From Bifidobacteriaceae bacterium (GTDB lineage: Bacteria; Actinomycetota; Actinomycetes; Actinomycetales; Bifidobacteriaceae): 40,516 nucleotides of DNA. The stretch spans positions 1 to 40,516 of the forward strand of contig JALCQC010000021.1 in NCBI GenBank assembly GCA_022650895.1, in the 5' to 3' direction. The notes beneath the pieces are model-generated. The model searched no databases, was not told the origin of the DNA, and worked only from the letters and a program-made list of their open reading frames with translations. Shown piece by piece: positions 34,458 to 40,516 of the stretch (position 1 is the first letter of the stretch; each line of letters starts with the position of its first letter). Made by a program: the position numbers and the translations under genes.

Positions 34458-37031
34458 TCAGAGAAGATTCTCGATGGTGTCGACGCGGTAGTTTTTGAAG
34501 ACCACCTCGCCGCGCTCCTGTGTGGCGTCGAGTTCCACGGTGGCATCGATCGCCCAATCGTGGTCGCCGTCGGCGTCGTTGAGAATCTGGCGGACATGCC
34601 ACGTATGGTCGGCCTTCTCCTTGGAGTCGTCGAGGATGAAGAACTTCGCCGACCGCGAGTCCGTGTTAGTGAGAAATTCCTCGTGATCCGCGTAGAGATC
34701 GTCCAACGTGTCGTTCCACGCCCTCTGCTGCATTCCGTAGTCGGAGTCGAGCCGTCCCAATTCCGCGGAATTCTCGGTGGCGATGAGTTCCACGCGTTTG
34801 AAGAGAGCGTTGCGGACAAGCATGGTGAGACCGCGTTTGTCATCGACGACTCTTCTGGTTGGAGGCGCGGCATGCGCGGCCCGTTCCTGGTCCTCGGTGC
34901 CGGTCTGGCCCGCCGCCTCCCATTCATCCACAAGACTTGAATCGACGGTGCGGACGATGAGACGCAGCCACGAAACGAGATCGTCAAGATCGTCATCGAA
35001 GTATTCATCGGGAACCGTGTGAGACAGCACCCTATAGGCATCTGAAAGGTACCGCAGCAGAGTGCCCTCGGAGCGTGACAGGGAGTAGCGCGAGATGTAG
35101 TCGGTGAAATCCGAAGCGGTTTCGATCATGTCACGCAACACGGATTTCGGGTGGAGATAGTAATCGTTTGCCCACGGCACATCGGCACGATACTTGGTGA
35201 AGGCCTCGTCCAGCAGCTCCTTCAACGGTTGTGGGTAGGTGACATCGGCGAGTTTCTCCATGCGCTCGTCGTAGTCGAGACCCTCCTCCTTCATCTTCGC
35301 CATGGCGACGTCTCGGGCCTGACGCTGCTGCGCCTTGAGAACCTGCTTCGGGTCCTCAAGAGTCGCCTCCACCATGGAGATGAGGTCCACATTGAAGGTC
35401 ACGGAATCGGGGTCCAACAGTTCGAGTGCGGCGAGCAAGAAGGGAGACAGCGGCTGGTCGAGGGCGAAATCCTCCGGTATATCAACAGTGGTGACATAGT
35501 CAACACTGTCGTCTTCATGCTGTCGTTTTTCAACGACGCCAGTGCTTTCAAGCGTTTCAAAGATCTCCGCCGCACGGGTGTGAAGGTCTTCCTTCTGCTT
35601 CTCCGTCTGCGCCGAGTCATCAATAAGATCGGAGATCCGCTTGCCGGCGTCGCCTCCCTGCGTCACTTCCGAGAGAACCATGGAATGTGTGATGGCGAGG
35701 TGCGGCTGAAGCGTTTCCGGTTCCGCCTCAATGAGATGGTCAAAGGTCTTTTCGGTCCAGCCGACGAAACCCTCAGGTGGCCGCTTGCGTTTGATCTTCT
35801 TGAGTTTCTTGGGATCGTCTCCGGCCTTTGCCACGGCACGTGCATTCTCGATGTCGTATTCGGTGGCCTGGGCCACTACGAGTCCTTCGGAATCAAAGCC
35901 CGAACGGCCCGCACGGCCAGCGATCTGGTGAAACTCGCGCGCACGTAGACGCCGCTGCTTGTAACCGTCATATTTGGTCAAAGCTGTCAGGAGGACGGTG
36001 TGGATGGGAACGTTGATGCCCACGCCGAGGGTGTCCGTGCCGCAGATCACAGGAAGCAGCCCCTGCTGCGCGAGTTGCTCCACCAGCCTGCGGTAGCGCG
36101 GCAACATGCCGGCATGATGGACGCCGACACCGGTGAGCAACAGTCGGCGCAAAGTCTTGCCAAAGGTGGTGGTGAAGGAGAATCCGGAAAGCGCCTCCTT
36201 GATCTCCTGACGTTGCTTTTTGCTCGCCACGCCGAAGCTCGAAAGATCCTGTGCGGTCGACAGCGCCGCCTCCTGAGAGAAATGGACGATGTAGACCGGA
36301 GACTCACCGGCGTCCAGAAGTCTCGTGATCGTCGATTCAAGGGGCGTATCCACGTACTCGTAGCTGAGAGGAACCGGTCTTTCCGCATTGTCGATGACGG
36401 TGACGGGGCCTCCGGTCTTGCGTTCAAGAAGATCTTCGATATTCGATGTGTCGCCCAGTGTTGCGGACATGAGAAGGAACTGTGTGTTTGGCAGGGTGAG
36501 CAGCGGGACCTGCCACGCCCAACCGCGCTGCGAGTCACCAAAGTAATGGAACTCATCCATCGCCACGCAACCGACGTCTGCGGAGGCACCTTCACGCAAT
36601 GCTTGGTTTGCCAAGATTTCAGCGGTACAGCAAATGATCGGCGCGTCTGTGTTGATGTGGGTATCTCCGGTGATCATACCGACCTGTTCACGTCCAAAGA
36701 TGGAGACGAGATCGAAGAACTTCTCGCTCACCAAGGCCTTGATCGGCGCTGTGTAATAGGAGCGTCGTCCCGTGCAGAGTGCGGCGAAGTGCATACCAAG
36801 AGCCACCAGGGATTTCCCGGAGCCCGTCGGCGTGGAGAGAATGACCTGCTCCCCCGAAACCAAGGACAGCACTGCTTCTTCCTGATGCGACCACGGAGTC
36901 ATTCCACGGCTGTCGACCCAGGTGAAGAAACGATCATAAATGTCGTCATCGCTGAGACTGCGCTCCTCGCCCTTCGCGGGAACATAGCTCATGAGCGATG
37001 ACGCCTCCGATGCCGACTCGTTCTCTGCCAT
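34458..37031 (-). CDS. Ski2-like DEAD/DEAH-box helicase with DUF3516-type C-terminus
   Basis: 857 residues from the ATG at 37031, preceded by GAGGGGAG (4-nt spacer); an earlier in-frame start at 37064 is weaker. Motif I STPTGSGKSLVALG, motif Ia APIKALVSEKF, motif II DEFH, motif III MSATLGD, a GVGVHHAGMLPRYRR segment, and motif VI FHQIAGRAGRSGFD place it with Ski2/Mtr4-type RNA helicases. The region after about residue 480 matches the long DUF3516 module common in actinobacteria. Probably acts on structured RNA or on DNA repair intermediates; the substrate is not known. Confidence 0.93.
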   Translation of the reverse strand: MAENESASEASSLMSYVPAKGEERSLSDDDIYDRFFTWVDSRGMTPWSHQEEAVLSLVSGEQVILSTPTGSGKSLVALGMHFAALCTGRRSYYTAPIKALVSEKFFDLVSIFGREQVGMITGDTHINTDAPIICCTAEILANQALREGASADVGCVAMDEFHYFGDSQRGWAWQVPLLTLPNTQFLLMSATLGDTSNIEDLLERKTGGPVTVIDNAERPVPLSYEYVDTPLESTITRLLDAGESPVYIVHFSQEAALSTAQDLSSFGVASKKQRQEIKEALSGFSFTTTFGKTLRRLLLTGVGVHHAGMLPRYRRLVEQLAQQGLLPVICGTDTLGVGINVPIHTVLLTALTKYDGYKQRRLRAREFHQIAGRAGRSGFDSEGLVVAQATEYDIENARAVAKAGDDPKKLKKIKRKRPPEGFVGWTEKTFDHLIEAEPETLQPHLAITHSMVLSEVTQGGDAGKRISDLIDDSAQTEKQKEDLHTRAAEIFETLESTGVVEKRQHEDDSVDYVTTVDIPEDFALDQPLSPFLLAALELLDPDSVTFNVDLISMVEATLEDPKQVLKAQQRQARDVAMAKMKEEGLDYDERMEKLADVTYPQPLKELLDEAFTKYRADVPWANDYYLHPKSVLRDMIETASDFTDYISRYSLSRSEGTLLRYLSDAYRVLSHTVPDEYFDDDLDDLVSWLRLIVRTVDSSLVDEWEAAGQTGTEDQERAAHAAPPTRRVVDDKRGLTMLVRNALFKRVELIATENSAELGRLDSDYGMQQRAWNDTLDDLYADHEEFLTNTDSRSAKFFILDDSKEKADHTWHVRQILNDADGDHDWAIDATVELDATQERGEVVFKNYRVDTIENLL

Positions 37032-37103
37032 GGCACTCCCCTCACCTGTTATCTGCTGTGCCAAACACCTTCACCTGGCTCAGCGTGAACCTCTCCTACG
37101 AAA

Positions 37104-37138
37104 ACGGATGCCGACGGCTCTTCACCATCGGCATCCGT
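37104..37138 (-). terminator. Terminator of hisS-aspS
   Basis: An 11-bp perfect stem ACGGATGCCGA (37104-37114) / TCGGCATCCGT (37128-37138) with a 13-nt loop, just behind the aspS stop; TTTCG follows on the minus strand. Confidence 0.75.
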
Positions 37139-37150
37139 GGAATCAACGAA

Positions 37151-38950
37151 TCAGTCGTCTTCCTCATCGGGGTCGTAGTCGACTCCCGTCTCGGCACGTT
37201 GCTCGTCCGAAATCGGAGCAGGCGCACCGGTGAGAGGATCCTGACCACCGCCCGACTTCGGGAAGGCGATGACGTCGCGGATGGACTCAACTCCTGCGAG
37301 AATCGCCGCGCAGCGATCCCAGCCGAAGGCGATGCCTGCGTGAGGTGGAGCGCCGTACTTGAAAGCCTCGAGCAGGAAGCCGAACTTGTCTTCTGCCTCT
37401 TCTTTCCCGATTCCCAGAACATCCAGCACGCGATCCTGAATGTCGTCACGGTGGATACGCACCGAGCCGCCGCCGATCTCGTTTCCGTTGCACACAATGT
37501 CGTAGGAGTCGCTCATGGCGTGCTCTGGGTCCTTGTCGAAGGTGTCGATCCAGTCGGCGCTTGGCATGGTGAAGGGATGGTGCATGGAGGTCCACTTGGA
37601 GTGTCCCACCGCCACATCGTCGTCATCGGGATCATCGGTCGGCTTGAACAGTGGGAAGTCAACGACCCAGGTGAAAGCGAATTCATCGGGCTTGAGCAAC
37701 CCCTGGCGGCGTGCGATTTCAACGCGTACCGCACCGAGCAGAAGCTGTGAAGACTCCTTGGGACCGGCAGCGAAGAACACGGCATCGCCGTCCTCCGCCT
37801 TCACTGCAGCCTTCAAGCCATTGCGCTCCTCATCGGAGAGGTTCTTGGCAACGGGGCCGCGAAGCTCGCCTTCGTCGCCGAACACCACATAGGCGAGTCC
37901 CTTGGCGCCACGCTGCTTCGCCCACTCCTGCCACGCGTCGAACTGACGCCGAGGTGTGGCTGCACCACCCTTGAAGAGAATCGCACCGACGTAGGGCGCC
38001 TGGAACACACGGAACGGCGTGTCCTTGAAATATTCGGTGAGATCAACGAGCTGGTTGCCGAAACGAAGATCAGGCTTGTCGGAGCCGTACTTGTTCATGG
38101 CGTCCGTCCAGGAGATGCGCGGGAGCGGAATCTTGACGTCGAAACCGGCGGAAGCCCATACCTCCTTGATGACCTCCTCCGCCATTGCGATGACGTCTTC
38201 CTGCCCCACATAGCTCATTTCCATGTCGAGCTGGGTGAACTCGGGTTGACGGTCCGCGCGGAAATCCTCGTCACGGTAGCAGCGTGCGAGCTGGTAGTAA
38301 CGTTCCACGCCACCGACCATCAGCAGCTGCTTGAGCAACTGAGGAGACTGCGGAAGCGCATACCAGGAACCTGGGGACAGACGGGCCGGCACCACGAAAT
38401 CGCGTGCGCCTTCCGGAGTCGACTTGATGAGGGTCGGTGTCTCTACCTCGGTGAAGTCCATCTTGTCGAGGGCTGCACGTGCCGCTCGAGTCATCGCCGC
38501 ACGCAGCTTGAGCGTACGCTGCATCGCCGGACGACGAAGGTCGAGATAACGATATTTCAAACGGATGTCCTCGCCCGGAAGCTTGGCATTGGATTCGTTC
38601 TCGAGCGCGGTGGAAACCTGGAATGGAAGTGCCTGCGACTTCGCCAGGACCGTGAGTTCCTTGACGACGACCTCGACCTTACCGGTGGCAAGATGGTCGT
38701 TCTCGTTGCCCTCAGGGCGTTCACGAACGTCTCCGGTGACCTGGACGACGTACTCGGAACGCAAAGGACGAGCAATCTCCTCGTCATAGATCACGATCTG
38801 CACCAACCCGGTGGAATCGCGCAGATCGATGAAGGCAACGCCGCCATGGTCACGTCGACGATCGACCCAACCGGAGAGCGTGACGCTCTGACCGATGAGC
38901 GACTCCCCGATTTCGGAAACCGAATGGGTTCTATACGCTGTGCTTGACAT
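37151..38950 (-). CDS. aspS: Aspartyl-tRNA synthetase
   Basis: 599 residues from the ATG at 38950 (AGAGGA just upstream; earlier in-frame starts run into hisS). Bacterial-type class IIb enzyme: OB-fold anticodon domain ([21 protein letters not shown]), motif 2 [23 protein letters not shown] insertion domain around 290-400, motif 3 GIAFGWDRC. His35 in RRDHGG is the type of residue found in non-discriminating AspRS, which also charges tRNA-Asn; this is an inference. Lies 7 nt after hisS. The C-terminus is acidic. Confidence 0.97.
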   Translation of the reverse strand: MSSTAYRTHSVSEIGESLIGQSVTLSGWVDRRRDHGGVAFIDLRDSTGLVQIVIYDEEIARPLRSEYVVQVTGDVRERPEGNENDHLATGKVEVVVKELTVLAKSQALPFQVSTALENESNAKLPGEDIRLKYRYLDLRRPAMQRTLKLRAAMTRAARAALDKMDFTEVETPTLIKSTPEGARDFVVPARLSPGSWYALPQSPQLLKQLLMVGGVERYYQLARCYRDEDFRADRQPEFTQLDMEMSYVGQEDVIAMAEEVIKEVWASAGFDVKIPLPRISWTDAMNKYGSDKPDLRFGNQLVDLTEYFKDTPFRVFQAPYVGAILFKGGAATPRRQFDAWQEWAKQRGAKGLAYVVFGDEGELRGPVAKNLSDEERNGLKAAVKAEDGDAVFFAAGPKESSQLLLGAVRVEIARRQGLLKPDEFAFTWVVDFPLFKPTDDPDDDDVAVGHSKWTSMHHPFTMPSADWIDTFDKDPEHAMSDSYDIVCNGNEIGGGSVRIHRDDIQDRVLDVLGIGKEEAEDKFGFLLEAFKYGAPPHAGIAFGWDRCAAILAGVESIRDVIAFPKSGGGQDPLTGAPAPISDEQRAETGVDYDPDEEDD

Positions 38951-38957
38951 CCGTCCT

Positions 38958-40352
38958 CTATTCCGCATCTTTGATGATGATTGATTGCTGGGCATACACC
39001 GTATCGGGAATCCACGACACGCGGTCGGCCTCAACCTGCTCGCCCGTGATGATGTTCTTCACCTGGTCGGTTGACCCCACCTCGGCATTCGCCGGGAACC
39101 ACACGTAGGGAATTCCCAAGTGTGAAGCGTAGCGGATCTGTTTACCGATCTTCGCGCTGTTGGGAGAAACGTCCGTACTGATGCCGCGCGCACGCAGGGC
39201 TGCCGCAATCCGGTTGGATTCCAGGCGCGCATCCTCGTTCCACACCGCCACCATGACGGCTGCCGGTGATTGCCTCGTCGCCGAAGCCCCTACCGAATGC
39301 AGCAAGTAGGAAAGAAGACGGGACAAGCCAATGGAGAGACCTACGCCCGGGTATTTCTTTTTCCCTGACGTCGCAAGATTGTCGTAACGGCCTCCGGAGC
39401 AGATGGATCCCAGATTCTCCGCTCCATTGAGGAAGGTCTCATAGACCGAGCCCGTGTAGTAATCCAGACCACGCGCGATCTTGAGGTCCGCCACCACCGC
39501 TCCCGGACGTATCGACGCCGCGTTGCGAATGATCGTGGAAAGAGTGGTGAGACCCTGCATCGCGAGCTCATAGTGCTCCGAGGTGGTGTCCACCGAATAC
39601 TTCGTGCAGAGGGAATCGAACTTCGCTGCCAACTCGTCGGCGTCCGCCGTAGTGATTTCCGCAAGGTCGAGGCATGCCTGTGCCTGTTGCTCGTTCGCGC
39701 CGCACTCAGAGACAAGAAGTTTCGCCACTTCCTGCTCACCGATCTTGTCGAGCTTGTCGACCTCGCGCAGCACACCCTCTATGTCAGTCAGACCGATGGA
39801 GCGGTAAAACCCTTCGGAAAGCTTGCGGTTGTTCGCGTGAACGGTAGCCTTGGGAAGCCCGAACTCGCCGAGACGCTCAAGCGCCTCCACCATGACCAGA
39901 GGTAGTTCCTCCTCATAGTGCTCCGGAAGCTCGCCATTGCCCACCACGTCGATGTCCGCTTGCACGAACTCGCGGAAACGGCCCTCCTGAGGACGCTCTC
40001 CACGCCATACCTTCTGAATCTGCCATCGTTTGAAGGGGAACGTCAACGCGCCCGAGTTCTCAACGACGTACCGGCTGAGCGGCACGGTGAGATCGAAGTG
40101 CAAGCCTAAGCGATTCTCAAGGGGAACGTCGGACTCGTGACCCACCTCTTGGAGGCGGGAAAGTAGGTATATCTCCTTACTGGTTTCGCCCTTCTTCAGC
40201 AGGCTTGAGCCCTGTTCGATCGCCCTTGTCTCAATGCCAAGGAAACCGTTGAGCTCAAACACCTCCCTCAGGGTGTCGATGATTTTCTGTTCTACTGCTC
40301 GTTCCTGCGGAAGCCATTCCGGGAATCCTGATAATGATGCGCCTTTCGCCAC
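38958..40352 (-). CDS. hisS: Histidyl-tRNA synthetase
   Basis: 464 residues with a GTG start at 40352. Class II motifs are present: [36 protein letters not shown] (motif 2 region) and the histidine A motif [13 protein letters not shown], with GGRYDNL and [12 protein letters not shown] (motif 3). The anticodon-binding domain with [14 protein letters not shown] is at the C-terminus. A TATTAT -10 lies 8 nt before the GTG, so the mRNA may be leaderless. Operon with aspS; divergent from the DUF349-type gene. Confidence 0.97.
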   Translation of the reverse strand: MAKGASLSGFPEWLPQERAVEQKIIDTLREVFELNGFLGIETRAIEQGSSLLKKGETSKEIYLLSRLQEVGHESDVPLENRLGLHFDLTVPLSRYVVENSGALTFPFKRWQIQKVWRGERPQEGRFREFVQADIDVVGNGELPEHYEEELPLVMVEALERLGEFGLPKATVHANNRKLSEGFYRSIGLTDIEGVLREVDKLDKIGEQEVAKLLVSECGANEQQAQACLDLAEITTADADELAAKFDSLCTKYSVDTTSEHYELAMQGLTTLSTIIRNAASIRPGAVVADLKIARGLDYYTGSVYETFLNGAENLGSICSGGRYDNLATSGKKKYPGVGLSIGLSRLLSYLLHSVGASATRQSPAAVMVAVWNEDARLESNRIAAALRARGISTDVSPNSAKIGKQIRYASHLGIPYVWFPANAEVGSTDQVKNIITGEQVEADRVSWIPDTVYAQQSIIIKDAE

Positions 40353-40355
40353 GTC

Positions 40356-40370
40356 TCCCTATAATAGGGA
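40356..40370. promoter_or_regulatory. Palindrome with opposed -10 boxes between hisS and DUF349-type gene
   Basis: TCCCTAT-A-ATAGGGA is an exact 7-bp-arm palindrome. It reads TATAAT on the plus strand (40360-40365) and TATTAT on the minus strand, so it can supply the -10 of hisS and, in the other direction, of the gene at 40449. Clear -35 elements were not seen. Confidence 0.5.
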
Positions 40371-40448
40371 CTGTTGCGGAAAAGTGAGTTCTCAAAGGCT
40401 TGTTCTGAACTCGCAACTCCGACCGAACGCCAAACCCAAGGAGAAGGC

Positions 40449-40516
40449 ATGAGCGTGCCAGAAGACACAACTACGAAGTCAGCGCCGATTCCGTCGCCGG
40501 CCCTTGTCGCCAAGAA
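40449..40516 (+). CDS. Start of a probable DUF349 protein (truncated by window end)
   Basis: Only 22 full codons are visible: MSVPEDTTTK then SAPIPSPALVAK, with AAGGAG upstream of the ATG. A Pro-rich start ending in PSPALVAK, divergent from hisS, is what actinobacterial DUF349 genes look like, hence the call; the domain itself is outside the window. Confidence 0.6.
   Translation, partial: MSVPEDTTTKSAPIPSPALVAK

Noticed and set aside
36000-37001. 333-codon plus-strand ORF opposite the helicase gene
   Set aside because: Antisense shadow of a motif-verified helicase; no start signal.
1-40516. Defence island, prophage or biosynthetic cluster
   Set aside because: Almost every large ORF with coding character belongs to a housekeeping or envelope family; no integrase, transposase, restriction, toxin or synthase motifs were seen.

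Overview
This 40.5 kb window looks like core chromosome of a mid-GC actinobacterium, most probably Bifidobacteriaceae (a bifidobacterium or a Scardovia-type relative). It combines actinobacterial signature genes (clpP1-clpP2 pair, mtrA-mtrB-lpqB, a GuaB3-type IMP dehydrogenase relative, a DUF3516-type Ski2-like helicase, a DUF349-type gene start) with an anaerobic fermentative module (pflB/pflA) and a ferrous iron uptake operon. Genus and species cannot be fixed by eye. No insertion sequence, phage, CRISPR array or toxin-antitoxin pair was recognised.

Layout. 1-4.5 kb: a truncated NAD(P)-binding reductase-like gene, the minus-strand operon feoA-feoB-feoC-like, and a divergent second NAD(P)-binding gene; a 19-bp palindrome sits in the divergent promoter region. 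4.5-7.2 kb: tRNA-Asn(GTT), an M23-like secreted protein and an orphan lipoprotein with a sugar-binding-protein look. 7.2-9.8 kb: icd (minus) and a GuaB3-type gene (plus), divergent. 9.8-10.6 kb: an almost gene-free interval with a terminator, a DnaA-box match, a 37-bp imperfect palindrome and one doubtful ORF. 10.6-14.8 kb: two tandem long-chain acyl-CoA synthetase paralogues; the first has an unusual C-terminal tail of 11-residue repeats. 14.9-20.8 kb (minus): clpX, clpP1-clpP2, tig and an RNase D-type exonuclease. 21-26.5 kb (minus): pflA, pflB, a small conserved protein and nadE. 26.5-28 kb (plus): a DUF1295 membrane enzyme and a cyclophilin. 28.1-32.3 kb (minus): mtrA-mtrB-lpqB, translationally coupled. 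32.5-40.4 kb (minus): a YbjQ-family protein, rarA, the Ski2-like helicase, and aspS-hisS. 40.45 kb onward (plus): start of a probable DUF349 gene divergent from hisS.

How the genes fit together. The feo operon supplies Fe(II), which the [4Fe-4S] activase PflA needs to install the glycyl radical on PflB. Icd supplies 2-oxoglutarate for amino-acid synthesis. Trigger factor, the ClpXP1P2 machinery and a cyclophilin handle protein folding and turnover. MtrAB-LpqB is an envelope-sensing two-component system. HisRS/AspRS, tRNA-Asn, RNase D, RarA and the helicase serve translation, RNA processing and genome maintenance.

Several genes (guaB3-like, first fadD, DUF1295, rarA, probably feoA and hisS) have a TANNNT-type -10 hexamer 6-8 nt before the start codon and no good Shine-Dalgarno, which suggests leaderless mRNAs. 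I found no convincing new multi-gene system. The most unusual single item is the apolipoprotein-like 11-mer repeat tail on the first acyl-CoA synthetase, followed by the His/Met-rich extension of FeoB.
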